Positions 37,597 through 47,422 of a stretch of DNA of 64,000 nucleotides are shown in pieces. Below the pieces are notes generated by a model. The model was not told where the DNA came from. It did no database searches and saw only the letters and a program-made list of their open reading frames with translations. The DNA is from an uncultured Tropicimonas sp. (lineage in GTDB: Bacteria > Pseudomonadota > Alphaproteobacteria > Rhodobacterales > Rhodobacteraceae). The DNA lies in NCBI GenBank assembly GCA_947497945.1, contig CANMIP010000027.1, positions 1 through 64,000 of the forward strand, in the 5' to 3' direction. The position numbers and the translations under genes were made by a program. Within the stretch, counting starts at the first letter, position 1, and each line of letters starts with the position of its first letter.

Positions 37597-39117
37597 ATGT
37601 CCCGGCTTCTCGCCCTGCCGTTGATCGTCCTCATGATGGGGATGGGGGCCATCGCGATGATGGTTCCGGCGATCCACGCGATGCTGATCGAGGATTACCG
37701 GCTGTCGCATGTCTTCGGCCTGTCCTCGATGCTTTTCCTGTTCCTGACCGCGATCCTCGGCATCGCGCTCGGAAATCACCGCTCCCGAAGCCTCGCCCGC
37801 AGCCATCTCGCCGCGCTCGCCGCCGCCTATACGCTCCTGCCGCTGATGCTGGCCGTGCCCTTCCAGCAGGGCGTGCAGTCGACCTCTTTCACCAATGCCT
37901 GGTTCGAGATGGTCTCTGCTATCACCACCACCGGCGCGACGCTGTTCGAGCCCGGCCGGCTGCAGGACCCGCTGCATCTCTGGCGGGCGCTTGTCGGCTG
38001 GATGGGTGGTTTTCTTGCCTGGGTGGCGGCCTTTGCGCTGATGGCGCCGATGAATCTCGGCGGGTTCGAGGTGATCTCCTCCGAGCGGGTCGGCGCCGGG
38101 GTCCGGCCGGGACGGCGGCTCGGCAACATGGCCACGGGTGATCCGCGCGAGCGGCTTGTCCGGGTGACGCTGCAGTTGCTGCCGATCTATCTCAGCCTGA
38201 CCCTGCTGCTGGCGATGCTGCTCGTGCTGGTGAACGAAGAGCCCTTTGTCGCTGTCTGTCACGCGATGGCGACCATGGCGACCAGCGGCATCAGCCCGAT
38301 CGGCGGGCTGGAGGGGGCGCAGTCCGGGATCGCGGGCGAGTTGATGATATTCCTCTTCCTGCCTTTCGCCGTCACCCGCCAGACCTTCGCCGGCACCTTC
38401 ACGCCGCGTGGCGCCTCCAATCTCGCCCAGGACCCCGAGGCGCGGATTGCGTTGGTCGTGGTGCTGCTGGTGCCGAGCCTGCTCTTCCTGCGCCACTGGA
38501 TCGGCGCCTATGAGGTCAACACCGTGGACTCGCTGCCCTCCGCGCTTCATGCGCTCTGGGGGTCGGTCTTCTCGGTGCTCTCCTTCCTGACCACAAACGG
38601 CTTCGTCAGCTCCGAATGGGATGTTGCCTCGACCTGGTCTGGGCTGCAGACGCCGGGGCTGGTCCTGCTCGGGCTGGCGCTGGTCGGCGGCGGGGTGGCA
38701 ACCACGGCCGGCGGGGTCAAGCTGCTGCGCGTCTTCGCGCTCTACCAGCACTCCGCGCGGGAAATGGAGCGGCTGGTCTATCCGTCCTCGGTCGGCGGTT
38801 CCGGCAGTGAGTTGCGGCACATGCGGCGGCAGGGGGCCTATGTGGCCTGGATTTTCTTCATGCTCTTCGCGCTTTCGATGGCGGCCATCGCCTCGGCGCT
38901 GGCGCTGACCGGCATCGATTTCGACGAATCCCTGGTGATGACGATCGCGGCGCTCTCGACCACCGGGCCGGCCGCGCAGATCGTCCTGAACCATCCGCTG
39001 AGCTACATCATGCTCGACGATCCGGGGAAGTTCATCCTGATCCTGGCGATGGCCCTGGGGCGGCTGGAGACGCTGGCGCTGCTGGCGCTGTTCAATCCGC
39101 AGTTCTGGCGCCGGTAG
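37597..39117 (+). CDS. trkH: Trk potassium transporter membrane subunit TrkH
   Basis: A 506-residue integral membrane protein with many hydrophobic helices and the repeated selectivity-filter-like segments of the TrkH/KtrB family: TTTGATLF, TMATSGISPIGG, FLTTNGFVS and LSTTGPAAQ. It carries potassium across the inner membrane with TrkA. It lies directly after trkA and is the last trk gene; hfq follows after 220 bases. Confidence 0.95.
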   Translation: MSRLLALPLIVLMMGMGAIAMMVPAIHAMLIEDYRLSHVFGLSSMLFLFLTAILGIALGNHRSRSLARSHLAALAAAYTLLPLMLAVPFQQGVQSTSFTNAWFEMVSAITTTGATLFEPGRLQDPLHLWRALVGWMGGFLAWVAAFALMAPMNLGGFEVISSERVGAGVRPGRRLGNMATGDPRERLVRVTLQLLPIYLSLTLLLAMLLVLVNEEPFVAVCHAMATMATSGISPIGGLEGAQSGIAGELMIFLFLPFAVTRQTFAGTFTPRGASNLAQDPEARIALVVVLLVPSLLFLRHWIGAYEVNTVDSLPSALHALWGSVFSVLSFLTTNGFVSSEWDVASTWSGLQTPGLVLLGLALVGGGVATTAGGVKLLRVFALYQHSAREMERLVYPSSVGGSGSELRHMRRQGAYVAWIFFMLFALSMAAIASALALTGIDFDESLVMTIAALSTTGPAAQIVLNHPLSYIMLDDPGKFILILAMALGRLETLALLALFNPQFWRR

Positions 39118-39337
39118 CGCGACGGCTATCAAATATCGGAATATGTGAGGCGGTCCGGCGCATCGATTTTGCCGTAATGTGCTGAAAATCGGTTAAAAAG
39201 GACGCAACTCACGATTGTGTGGCGCTTCTGGGCTGGAATCTGCTCCGAACACATATCATAGTGGCCACGACGGGTGGGTGGCTGCCCGCAAATGAGAGAC
39301 AGCGATCCGCTAACTATAACAAAACAAGGCAAGAATA

Positions 39338-39571
39338 ATGGCTGCAGATAAGCAGAACTTGCAGGATGCATTCCTTAATCACGTTCGCAAGACCAAGGTC
39401 CCGGTGACGATTTTCCTGATCAACGGGGTCAAGTTGCAGGGTGTTATCACCTGGTTCGACAATTTCTGTGTGCTTTTGCGCCGCGACGGACAGTCGCAGC
39501 TCGTCTACAAGCACGCGATCTCGACCATCATGCCGGCCCAGCCGATCAACCTGTATGAGGGCGAAGACTGA
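39338..39571 (+). CDS. hfq: RNA-binding protein Hfq
   Basis: A 77-residue Sm-like hexameric RNA chaperone that helps small RNAs pair with mRNAs. The Sm1 region reads [20 protein letters not shown] and the Sm2 motif YKHAISTI; the short C-terminus is normal for alphaproteobacteria. The 220-base upstream gap from trkH probably holds its own promoter. It lies directly before hflX, as in many proteobacteria. Confidence 0.97.
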   Translation: MAADKQNLQDAFLNHVRKTKVPVTIFLINGVKLQGVITWFDNFCVLLRRDGQSQLVYKHAISTIMPAQPINLYEGED

Positions 39572-39624
39572 CCCGGCCTGACCATGACACCGAAGATCCC
39601 GCCGGCCCGTCCGAGCGGGCTTTT

Positions 39625-40863
39625 GTGCTGCATCCCGATATCACGTCCAATCCCGAGCGTCGCGATGCGAAGGCCCGGCTGGAAGAAGCTGTCGCGCTCG
39701 CAGCCGCGCTGCCCGGTCTGGAGATCGTGGGCAGTGATGTCGTTGGCTTGCGCGCACCGCAGCCGGGCACGCTGTTCGGCTCCGGCAAGCTCGAGGAGCT
39801 GAAGGCCCGGATCAAGGCCGAGGATGTCGGGCTGGTGCTGGTCGACGGGCCGGTGACGCCGGTGCAGCAGCGCAATCTCGAGAAGGAGTGGGGCGTCAAG
39901 CTCCTCGACCGGACCGGGCTGATCCTGGAGATCTTCGCCGATCGCGCGGCGACGCGCGAGGGCGTGTTGCAGGTCGAACTGGCGGCGCTGTCCTATCAGC
40001 GCACGCGGCTGGTCCGCGCCTGGACGCACCTTGAGCGGCAGCGGGGCGGGCTCGGTTTCGTCGGCGGCCCCGGCGAGACCCAGATCGAGGCCGACCGTCG
40101 CGCCATTGACGACGCGATCATCCGCATCCGCCGGCAACTGGAGAAGGTCGTGAAGACCCGGGCGCTGCACCGCGCCTCGCGCGCCAAGGTGCCGTTCCCG
40201 GTGGTTGCCCTTGTCGGCTACACCAATGCGGGGAAATCCACGCTGTTCAACCGGCTGACCGGCGCCGATGTCCTCGCCAAGGACATGCTCTTCGCCACGC
40301 TGGACCCGACCATGCGCGGCGTGACCCTGACCACTGGCCAGAAGGTGATCCTGTCGGACACGGTGGGTTTCATCTCGGACCTGCCGCACCAGCTTGTCGC
40401 CGCCTTTCGGGCGACGCTGGAAGAGGTGCTGTCGGCGGATCTGGTCTTGCATGTGCGCGACATCTCGCATGGTGAGACCGAGGAACAGGCGGAGGATGTC
40501 GAGGCGATCCTGCATGAGTTGGGCGTGGCCGACGAGACGCCGCGGCTTGAGGTCTGGAACAAGATTGACCTTGTCCCGGACACTGCGCGCGAGTCGCTCG
40601 AGGTGCTGGCCGCGCGGCGCGAGGATGTGATGACGCTCTCGGCCTGGACCGGCGAGGGGATGGATCATCTGGTCGAGAGGGTGACCGAAGCGCTGGACGG
40701 CGCGCGCAGCGACGCGACGCTGGAGCTTGGCTTCGCCGAGGGGCGGCGGCATGCGTGGTTGCATGAGCAGCGTGTGGTGACCGGGGAACGGCAGACGGAG
40801 ACCGGCTGGGAGCTGGAAGTGCGCTGGACGCCGACGCAGGAACGACGCTACCGGGATCTGTGA
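39625..40863 (+). CDS. hflX: Ribosome-associated GTPase HflX, start uncertain
   Basis: A 412-residue or longer GTPase. The N-terminal HflX domain (LHPDITSNPERRDAKA, GTLFGSGKLEELKA) is followed by the G domain with G1 GYTNAGKST, G3 DTVGFI and G4 NKID. It binds 50S subunits and rescues stalled ribosomes. The GTG at 39625 begins in the middle of the first conserved strand. The same frame upstream reads PSERAFVLHPDI, as expected for the family, and stays open back to the hfq stop without an ATG, GTG or TTG. Either a CTG at 39568, overlapping the hfq stop, is used or a base is missing in this sequence. Confidence 0.92.
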   Translation: MLHPDITSNPERRDAKARLEEAVALAAALPGLEIVGSDVVGLRAPQPGTLFGSGKLEELKARIKAEDVGLVLVDGPVTPVQQRNLEKEWGVKLLDRTGLILEIFADRAATREGVLQVELAALSYQRTRLVRAWTHLERQRGGLGFVGGPGETQIEADRRAIDDAIIRIRRQLEKVVKTRALHRASRAKVPFPVVALVGYTNAGKSTLFNRLTGADVLAKDMLFATLDPTMRGVTLTTGQKVILSDTVGFISDLPHQLVAAFRATLEEVLSADLVLHVRDISHGETEEQAEDVEAILHELGVADETPRLEVWNKIDLVPDTARESLEVLAARREDVMTLSAWTGEGMDHLVERVTEALDGARSDATLELGFAEGRRHAWLHEQRVVTGERQTETGWELEVRWTPTQERRYRDL

Positions 40864-40935
40864 CCTCGGCGCGCTCCGGGCATGTCGCCGGCTTTGAATG
40901 TCTCTGACATCACACCAGGAGATCGAGAGAGGGAG

Positions 40936-41331
40936 ATGGACGTGGAGACTGCCGTCAGAATTCCTGAAGGATATCAGTCAATCACGCCCTATTTTACGGT
41001 CATCGACGCAGACCGGCTGATCGATTTCCTGACCGCGGCCTTCGATGCCACCGTGATCAAAGACAGCAGATACGCCGACAATCGCGTCCAGCACGCCCGT
41101 TTGCGCATCGGCAGCTCGATCATCATGTTGAACGAAGCCACGGATGACTACCCGCCCAACAGGTCCCAGATGCACCTCTATGTGGGCGATGCTGACGGGA
41201 TCTACGAAACGGCGCTGAAATTGGGCGCGGTCTCGCTGATGGAACCGAATGATCGGCCGCATGGTGACCGGATGGCGGGTTTCACGGACCCGTGCGGCAA
41301 TATCTGGTGGATCGCCACAGCTCGCTCATAG
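40936..41331 (+). CDS. VOC/PhnB-like glyoxalase-fold protein
   Basis: A 131-residue protein of the vicinal oxygen chelate superfamily: ITPYFTVIDADRLIDFLTAAFDA, then the second half with MHLYVGDADGIYETALKLGA and HGDRMAGFTDPCGNIWWIA. The C-terminal segment matches PhnB-like family members. Metal ligands are not certain. AGAGGGAG abuts this ATG, so a GTG at 40942 is an equally good start; an earlier ATG at 40882 is less likely. It lies 72 bases after hflX on the same strand and is convergent with the GlxA-type regulator. Confidence 0.75.
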   Translation: MDVETAVRIPEGYQSITPYFTVIDADRLIDFLTAAFDATVIKDSRYADNRVQHARLRIGSSIIMLNEATDDYPPNRSQMHLYVGDADGIYETALKLGAVSLMEPNDRPHGDRMAGFTDPCGNIWWIATARS

Positions 41332-41391
41332 GATGAACGCAAGCGCGGCCGGCCGTTGTCTTGCGGTCACGGCGTCCCGGTGCGGCCGATT

Positions 41392-42408
41392 TCAAACCGT
41401 CAGCCGGCTCGCCTGCGCCCCGCGCTCGCGATAGGGCGTGGTCTGGTAATGCGCCCGGTAGCATTTGGAGAAATGGCTGGGCGAGGTGAATCCACAGGCC
41501 AGCGCCACGTTGATCACGCTCATATCCGTCTGCATCAGCAGGTTGCGCGCCTTTTGCAGCCGCAATTCCATGTAATAGCGCTTCGGCGATCGGTTGAGAT
41601 AGCGCCGGAACAGCCGTTCCAGCTGCCGCGTCGAGAGCGCGACCTCCTTGGCCAGAAGCGCCGGCGAGATCGGCTCTTCCAGGTTCTGTTCCATGATCTG
41701 GATGACCTGGCTGAGCTTGGGGTGGCGCACACCGATCCGGGTCGGGATCGAGAGGCGCTGCGTGTCCTGGTCGGTTCGGATCGAGGAATAGATCAGCTGG
41801 TCGGCCACGGCCCCGGCCAGCTCCTCGCCGTGATCGTCGGCGATGATCTTCAGCATCAGGTCGATCGAGGCGGTGCCGCCGGCGGTGGTGATCCGGTTCC
41901 CGTCCATGACGAAGACCGACTTGGTCAGGGTCACCGCGTCGAACTCCTCGGCAAAGCTGTCCTGGTTCTCCCAGTGGATCGTCGCCCGCTTGCCGTCGAG
42001 CAGCCCGGCCCGCGCCAGCGTATAGCCGGCGGTGCAGAGCCCGCCCATGGTTGCGCCACGCCGGGCCTCGCGCCGCACCCAGTTCAACAGCCGCTTGTTG
42101 GTCGCCGCCTGAACATCGACTCCGCCGCAGATCAGCACCGTATCGTCGCGGCCAACCTCCTCGAGGTCCTTGTCCAGCATGAACTCGACCCCGTTGGAAC
42201 AGGCAATTCTGTCACCGCCTTCGCCCGCCGTGACCCAATCGTAAAGGGCCTTGCCCGAGACGCGATTGGCAATCCGCAACGGCTCGATCGCGCAGGCGAA
42301 GCAGAGCATGGTGAAGCGATCAAGCAGCACGAAGACGAAGCGGCGCGGACGGCTGCCGTCATCTGTCACCTCGACAATGATCTCTGGCGTGTCGGAGAAT
42401 GCGGTCAT
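41392..42408 (-). CDS. GlxA/AraC family transcriptional regulator
   Basis: A 338-residue protein with an N-terminal DJ-1/PfpI-like amidotransferase-fold domain (about 12-200; RFVFVLLDRFTMLCFACAIEPLR, MGGLCTAGYTLARAG) and a C-terminal AraC double helix-turn-helix (ALLAKEVALSTRQLERLFRRY, ALACGFTSPSHFSKCYRAHY). In this family the DJ-1 domain is a ligand-sensing module without proven catalysis. Relatives control choline, betaine, carnitine or arginine catabolism. No such genes lie here, so the target is unknown. The start at 42408 is preferred over an open extension to 42483. It is divergent from the DAHP synthase gene. Confidence 0.87.
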   Translation of the reverse strand: MTAFSDTPEIIVEVTDDGSRPRRFVFVLLDRFTMLCFACAIEPLRIANRVSGKALYDWVTAGEGGDRIACSNGVEFMLDKDLEEVGRDDTVLICGGVDVQAATNKRLLNWVRREARRGATMGGLCTAGYTLARAGLLDGKRATIHWENQDSFAEEFDAVTLTKSVFVMDGNRITTAGGTASIDLMLKIIADDHGEELAGAVADQLIYSSIRTDQDTQRLSIPTRIGVRHPKLSQVIQIMEQNLEEPISPALLAKEVALSTRQLERLFRRYLNRSPKRYYMELRLQKARNLLMQTDMSVINVALACGFTSPSHFSKCYRAHYQTTPYRERGAQASRLTV

Positions 42409-42702
42409 GGGAGTCTCGCGCGTTTCGTACCCGCTATCGAAAGCCGGAAACGCCGCCCACCGCAAGAGGGGGATTTCCGCCAAGAGCGCGGCAGCGGGAG
42501 CGATTCCATCGTAACGCGCTGATATCTAGTGCTAAAGCGGGGGATAGGCGACGGAAAATACCTGTCTCGGCGGGGTGCGACCGGGAAACGCAAGAATATA
42601 AGGCCAGGCGCGCTGGAAATGCCCTGAAATTTCCCGTTTTCAACTCTGGACGGCGCAGATATACACGCCGGACCGATATCGCAAACACCTTTGGAGGAAG
42701 AC

Positions 42703-44070
42703 ATGACACGGGTCTGGAACAAATCCGATTGGCGCGCCAAGCCGCGGGTACAGATGCCCGAGTATCCCGACCAGGATGCTCTCGCCACTGTCGAGGCCCG
42801 TCTTGCCAAGTATCCGCCCCTGGTCTTTGCCGGGGAATCCCGCCGCCTGCGCGGCGAGCTGGCCAAGGCCGCGCGGGGCGAGGCCTTCCTGCTGCAGGGC
42901 GGCGATTGCGCCGAGAGCTTCGGGGAGTTCTCCGCGGACTCGATCCGCGAGACCTTCAAGGTCATGCTTCAGATGGCGATCGTGCTGACCTATGGCGCCA
43001 AGGTGCCGGTGGTGAAGGTCGGCCGCATGGCCGGGCAATTCGCCAAGCCGCGCTCGGCGCCGACCGAGATCAAGGATGGGATCGAGCTGCCGAGCTACCG
43101 CGGCGACATCATCAACGAGCTCGATTTCACCTCCGAGTCCCGCATTCCGGACCCGGAGAAGATGCTGCGCGCCTATACCCAGGCCGCCGCCTCGCTGAAC
43201 CTGCTGCGCGCCTTCTCGACGGGTGGTTTCGCCGATATTCACCACGTCCATTCCTGGACCACCGGTTTCGCCGAGGCCGACAAGGCCGAGCGCTATCGCA
43301 CGCTGTCTGACCGGATCTCGGACGCGCTGCATTTCATGACCGCCGCCGGGATCAGCTCCGACCGGGTGCACACGATGTCGATGGTGGATTTCTACACCTC
43401 GCATGAGGCGCTGCTGCTCGAATATGAGGAAGCGCTGACGCGGGTCGATTCCACCACCGGTCAGACCATCGCCGGCTCCGGCCATATGCTCTGGATCGGC
43501 GACCGGACGCGGCAGCCCGATGGCGCCCATGTCGAGTTCTGCCGCGGCGTGATCAACCCGATCGGGCTGAAATGCGGTCCCTCGATGACCTCGGACGACC
43601 TCAAGCTGCTGATGTCGAAGCTGAACCCGGAGAACGAGGCCGGCCGGCTGACCCTGATCGCACGGTTCGGCGCCGGCAAGGTTGCCGAGAACCTGCCGCG
43701 CCTGATCGAGACGGTGAAATCCGAGGGCGCCAATGTCGTCTGGTGCTGTGACCCGATGCATGGCAACACGATCAAATCGGCCACCGGCTACAAGACCCGG
43801 CCCTTCGACCTGGTTCTTTCCGAGGTGCGCGAGTTCTTCGCGGTGCATCGGGACCAGGGCACGATCCCGGGCGGCGTGCATTTCGAGATGACCGGGCAGG
43901 ACGTGACCGAATGCACCGGCGGCGTGCGCGCGGTGACGGAAGAGGACCTGTCGGACCGCTATCACACCGCCTGCGATCCGCGCCTCAACGCCTCGCAATC
44001 GCTGGAACTGGCCTTCCTCGTCGCCGAGGAACTGTCCAACCGGCGCGACGAGGCCCGGGCCGCAAGTTGA
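42703..44070 (+). CDS. 3-Deoxy-7-phosphoheptulonate synthase, class II
   Basis: A 455-residue class II (plant-type) DAHP synthase. It joins phosphoenolpyruvate and erythrose-4-phosphate in the first step of the shikimate pathway. Conserved stretches are [51 protein letters not shown] and [10 protein letters not shown], which include metal- and substrate-binding residues. GGAGGAAGAC lies directly before the ATG. It is followed by a strong terminator and appears to be monocistronic. aroQ of the same pathway is about 17 kb away. Confidence 0.96.
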   Translation: MTRVWNKSDWRAKPRVQMPEYPDQDALATVEARLAKYPPLVFAGESRRLRGELAKAARGEAFLLQGGDCAESFGEFSADSIRETFKVMLQMAIVLTYGAKVPVVKVGRMAGQFAKPRSAPTEIKDGIELPSYRGDIINELDFTSESRIPDPEKMLRAYTQAAASLNLLRAFSTGGFADIHHVHSWTTGFAEADKAERYRTLSDRISDALHFMTAAGISSDRVHTMSMVDFYTSHEALLLEYEEALTRVDSTTGQTIAGSGHMLWIGDRTRQPDGAHVEFCRGVINPIGLKCGPSMTSDDLKLLMSKLNPENEAGRLTLIARFGAGKVAENLPRLIETVKSEGANVVWCCDPMHGNTIKSATGYKTRPFDLVLSEVREFFAVHRDQGTIPGGVHFEMTGQDVTECTGGVRAVTEEDLSDRYHTACDPRLNASQSLELAFLVAEELSNRRDEARAAS

Positions 44071-44103
44071 TGTGATTTCTGCGCTCTGCGTCGCAAGGAA
44101 TTG

Positions 44104-44131
44104 AAAAGGCAGCCAATTGGCTGCCTTTTTT
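44104..44131 (+). terminator. Strong intrinsic terminator after the DAHP synthase gene
   Basis: An 11-base arm AAAAGGCAGCC (44104-44114) pairs with GGCTGCCTTTT (44119-44129) around an AATT loop and runs into a T tract. It is 34 bases after the stop codon. This is the clearest intrinsic terminator in the window. Confidence 0.9.
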
Positions 44132-44202
44132 CGTGAAGCGGCCTTGGCTGGCCGAGCTGGACCGGGCTTCCGGGCCGCGGCGTGCAGCCGGGACCCGGAC
44201 GA

Positions 44203-44934
44203 TCAATCGTCGCTTTTGACCAGCCGCAGATGCGGTTTCTCGGTCCGGTCCGGACGGTGCGGCGAGGGTCTGAAGTCGCGGACGGGTTCGGCAAAGCCCG
44301 ACACGTCCTGAAGCGCCGGGCGCGGCGGCAAGGGCGATGTCGGCCAATCCGCATCGAGTGTGTCGTCGGCTTCGGTATTGCCCAGCCCGAGGATCGGGGT
44401 CACCGAGGTCGATCGGACATCGAAGCGGCGCGGCGCCCGGCCGACCGGGCCAAGCGTCGCCAGGCAGCCGAGCACCCGCGAGATCTCGCCGCTATCGGAG
44501 CGCAGCGGCAGCAGGAGCAGGCCCGCATCCAGCGGCGGCTTGCCGATGCCACGATCGCCGGCCAGCGCCATCCAGACCTTTGCCGGCTTGCGGAAGCTCT
44601 GCTCCAGCGCGGCTCCGACCCGTTTGCGGCTCTCGGGCAGGAAGAAGGAGGTCAGCGGCATGCCGCGCACTTCCATCCCCATCAACTCGTTGAGATGGCT
44701 TCCCGCGAGGCGGAAACGTGCAATGCCGGGGGCCAGCCTTTCGAGGATGAAGGCGGAGGCGAGCGCGTGCTGAATCTGGCGTGGATCAAGATCGGCCCGG
44801 TCCGGCACAAGCCTGTCCCCGCGCAACCGATCCCAATAGGCTTCGACATTCTGCAGCACCGGAAAGCGCATTGTCTCTCCTCCGGCATCCCCAAGTGATA
44901 CCACGTTGCGACCTTCGACAAAATCGTCGTTCAT
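44203..44934 (-). CDS. PAS-domain protein (PAS_5 / DUF1457-like), function unknown
   Basis: A 243-residue protein. Residues 20-150 form a PAS-type sensory domain as found in alphaproteobacterial stand-alone PAS proteins: LQNVEAYWDRLRGDRLVPDR, LDPRQIQHALASAFILERL, RFRLAGSHLNELMGMEVRGM and SFFLPESRKRV. The C-terminal part is a proline- and arginine-rich tail. No output domain is seen, so it may be an adaptor or a partner of a kinase or cyclase. The start at 44934 has AAGGACC ahead; the open frame to 45006 is probably non-coding. It is divergent from yicC. Confidence 0.72.
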   Translation of the reverse strand: MNDDFVEGRNVVSLGDAGGETMRFPVLQNVEAYWDRLRGDRLVPDRADLDPRQIQHALASAFILERLAPGIARFRLAGSHLNELMGMEVRGMPLTSFFLPESRKRVGAALEQSFRKPAKVWMALAGDRGIGKPPLDAGLLLLPLRSDSGEISRVLGCLATLGPVGRAPRRFDVRSTSVTPILGLGNTEADDTLDADWPTSPLPPRPALQDVSGFAEPVRDFRPSPHRPDRTEKPHLRLVKSDD

Positions 44935-45099
44935 GGTCCTTGCCCCATAATTGACCGGATGGCACGGCGAATGCGCCATATCCGGTTCACCCGCATTATT
45001 GTTCAAGGATTAACTGTCTGTTAACTCAGGACTCAACAATGCTTACCCAAGTCTTAATATGCCACGGATTGGCAATGAAGTGGTGCGAAAAGAGGGAAA

Positions 45100-45990
45100 A
45101 TGGTTAACTCGATGACCGGCTTCGCGGCCCATTCCGGGCAAGGCGGGGAGTATATCTGGAACTGGGATCTGCGGAGCCTGAACTCCAAGGGAATGGACCT
45201 TCGCCTGCGGGTTCCGGACTGGGTCGAGGGGTTGGAAGCCGCGCTGCGGGCGCGGATCGGCAAGGCTGCGCGGCGGGGCTCGGTGACCATCGGCCTGAAG
45301 CTCGCGCGCGCGGTGCCGGACGGCACGCTGTCGATCGATCCGGATGGGTTGGCCGCGGCTCTTGCGGCGCTTTCCGAGGTTGCGCAGGCCGCGGATGCCG
45401 CGGGGGTGGAGCTTGCGCCAGCAAGCGCCGCTGACCTTCTTTCCATGAAAGGCGTGCAGGGGCAGGGGGCGTCGATCGTCGACACGGCCCCGATCAAGGC
45501 GGCGCTGCTGGAGGATTTCGAAACGGTGCTGGCCGAGTTCCTGGAGATGCGTGCGCGGGAAGGGGCGGCGCTGGCCGCGATCCTCTCCGAACAGCTCGAC
45601 CGGATCGAGGCGCTCCGGGTGGAAGCTGTCGGCCGGCTGGAGGCGCGGGCGGAGAATGCGGCGCTCGCGCTCCGTGCGGCGCTGGCGCGGGTGATGGAAC
45701 ATGCCGACGGGGCCGATGAGGGGCGCGTGGCGCAGGAAATGGCGATGCTGGCCGTTAAGGCTGATATCACCGAGGAGCTTGACAGGCTTGCGGCCCATGT
45801 AGAGGCTGCGCGCGCCTTGCTGGAAACCGACGGGCCGCTCGGGCGCAAGCTCGAATTCCTGACGCAGGAATTCAACCGCGAGGCCAATACGCTCTGCTCG
45901 AAATCCCAGGATGTCGCGCTCACCCGCATCGGGCTTGACCTGAAAGCGGTCATCGACCAGATGCGCGAACAGGTTCAAAACGTGGAGTAA
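45100..45990 (+). CDS. YicC family protein (endoribonuclease-type stress protein)
   Basis: A 296-residue YicC-like protein. The N-terminal domain starts MVNSMTGFAAHSGQG and continues DLRSLNSKGMDLRLRVP. The C-terminal domain (DUF1732) ends KLEFLTQEFNREANTLCSK followed by VIDQMREQVQNVE. E. coli YicC is reported to cut RNA and to affect small-RNA stability. GAGGG precedes the ATG. gmk follows after 3 bases, the conserved yicC-gmk arrangement. Confidence 0.93.
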   Translation: MVNSMTGFAAHSGQGGEYIWNWDLRSLNSKGMDLRLRVPDWVEGLEAALRARIGKAARRGSVTIGLKLARAVPDGTLSIDPDGLAAALAALSEVAQAADAAGVELAPASAADLLSMKGVQGQGASIVDTAPIKAALLEDFETVLAEFLEMRAREGAALAAILSEQLDRIEALRVEAVGRLEARAENAALALRAALARVMEHADGADEGRVAQEMAMLAVKADITEELDRLAAHVEAARALLETDGPLGRKLEFLTQEFNREANTLCSKSQDVALTRIGLDLKAVIDQMREQVQNVE

Positions 45991-45993
45991 GCC

Positions 45994-46641
45994 ATGACAT
46001 CCGAGCGCCGGGGTCTTCTCATCATTCTTTCCTCGCCCTCGGGCGCCGGGAAATCGACTTTGGCGCATCGGCTGATGGATTGGGACGAGACGCTGCGCTT
46101 TTCCGTCTCCGCCACGACCCGCGCGCCGCGCGAGGGCGAGCGCGACGGGGTGGATTACCGCTTCCTGGAGGTCTCCGAGTTCAAGCAGATGGTCGCCGAG
46201 GGGCGGATGCTGGAACATGCGCATGTCTTCGGCAATTTCTACGGCTCGCCGCAGGGCCCGGTCGAAGAGGCCATCGAGGCGGGGCGCGACGTGCTCTTCG
46301 ATGTCGACTGGCAGGGCGCGCAGCAGATCGTGAACTCGGATCTCGGCAAGCACACGCTGTCGATCTTCCTGCTGCCGCCCTCGATCACCGAGCTGCGTCG
46401 CCGCCTTGTCTCGCGCGGCAAGGACAGCGAGGACGTGATCTCCAAGCGGATGCAGAAGAGCTGGGACGAGATCAGCCATTGGGGCAGCTATGATTATGTT
46501 CTGGTCAATGACGACCTGGACGCGACCTTCGAGAAGCTGAAGGGCATCGTGACCGCCGAGCGGATGCGCCGGGCGCAGCAACCCCGGTTGCAGGAGGTCG
46601 TGCGCCACCTGCAGGCCGAGTTCGAGGAAGGACTGCAATGA
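45994..46641 (+). CDS. gmk: Guanylate kinase
   Basis: A 215-residue guanylate kinase that phosphorylates GMP to GDP with ATP. The P-loop [18 protein letters not shown] is at the N-terminus. The GMP-binding segment [21 protein letters not shown] and the lid region ([19 protein letters not shown]) are intact. The last four bases overlap the start of the next gene (ATGA). It lies between yicC and the hexapeptide-repeat gene in one operon. Confidence 0.97.
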   Translation: MTSERRGLLIILSSPSGAGKSTLAHRLMDWDETLRFSVSATTRAPREGERDGVDYRFLEVSEFKQMVAEGRMLEHAHVFGNFYGSPQGPVEEAIEAGRDVLFDVDWQGAQQIVNSDLGKHTLSIFLLPPSITELRRRLVSRGKDSEDVISKRMQKSWDEISHWGSYDYVLVNDDLDATFEKLKGIVTAERMRRAQQPRLQEVVRHLQAEFEEGLQ

Positions 46642-47156
46642 TCTATGCACTGGACGGCATCGCGCCGCAGATCGACGAGAGCGCCTGGGTTGCGCCGGAT
46701 GCCAACCTGATCGGGAAGATCGCCCTCGAGGCCGGGGCGTCTGTCTGGTTCGGCTCGACGCTGCGCGGGGATAACGAGCTGATCCGGATCGGCGCGGGCA
46801 GCAATGTCCAGGAGAACTGCGTACTGCACACGGATATGGGCTTCCCGCTCGATATCGGTCCGAATTGCACCATCGGACACAAGGCGATGCTGCATGGCTG
46901 CGTGATCGGCGAGCAGAGCCTCGTTGGCATGGGGGCGACGATCCTGAACGGTGCAAAGATCGGGCGGAACTGCCTGATCGGTGCATGCGCGCTCATCACC
47001 GAGGGAAAGGAGATCCCCGACAATTCCCTCGTCATGGGCTCTCCGGGCAAGGTCGTGCGGCAGCTCGACGAAGCGGCGGCACAGCGGTTGCTGGTCTCGG
47101 CGCTGAATTACCAGCAAAACGCGAAACGCTACGCAAAGGGCCTGCAAGCGGTCTGA
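46638..47156 (+). CDS. Gamma-carbonic anhydrase-like hexapeptide-repeat protein
   Basis: A 172-residue left-handed beta-helix protein of the gamma-class carbonic anhydrase/YrdA family. Repeated hexapeptides run from [20 protein letters not shown] to [20 protein letters not shown]. The three histidines that bind metal in the family are visible in CVLHTD, TIGHKA and MLHGC. A role in CO2 hydration or as a metal-bound transferase-like protein is possible. It is translationally coupled to gmk. Confidence 0.9.
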   Translation: MIYALDGIAPQIDESAWVAPDANLIGKIALEAGASVWFGSTLRGDNELIRIGAGSNVQENCVLHTDMGFPLDIGPNCTIGHKAMLHGCVIGEQSLVGMGATILNGAKIGRNCLIGACALITEGKEIPDNSLVMGSPGKVVRQLDEAAAQRLLVSALNYQQNAKRYAKGLQAV

Positions 47157-47422
47157 AACGGGCCTTGAGCCGGGGCAGGGCGGTGTCCTGGGCGAGTGCG
47201 CGACGGGTCGCGTCGCGCGCGATCCCGAGGCCGGGCTGCGGCGCGACGGGACCTGCCGGGGACCTTTCGCGCCCCGGGTTCCGGACAATGAGGCAGCCCC
47301 GGGCCGAAACGACATGGCGCCGACCTGATTGACACGGTTGATGCGCATCGTAAGAACTGGGCGCGAACGAATTGACACCCCAGCAGCCGCCAGAGCTATC
47401 TCATCAGGAAGAGAGCAAGATT

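Noticed and set aside
39584-39802. ATG-started frame at the hflX 5' end
   Set aside because: It is out of frame with the conserved HflX sequence and yields a low-complexity Pro/Arg/Ser product.
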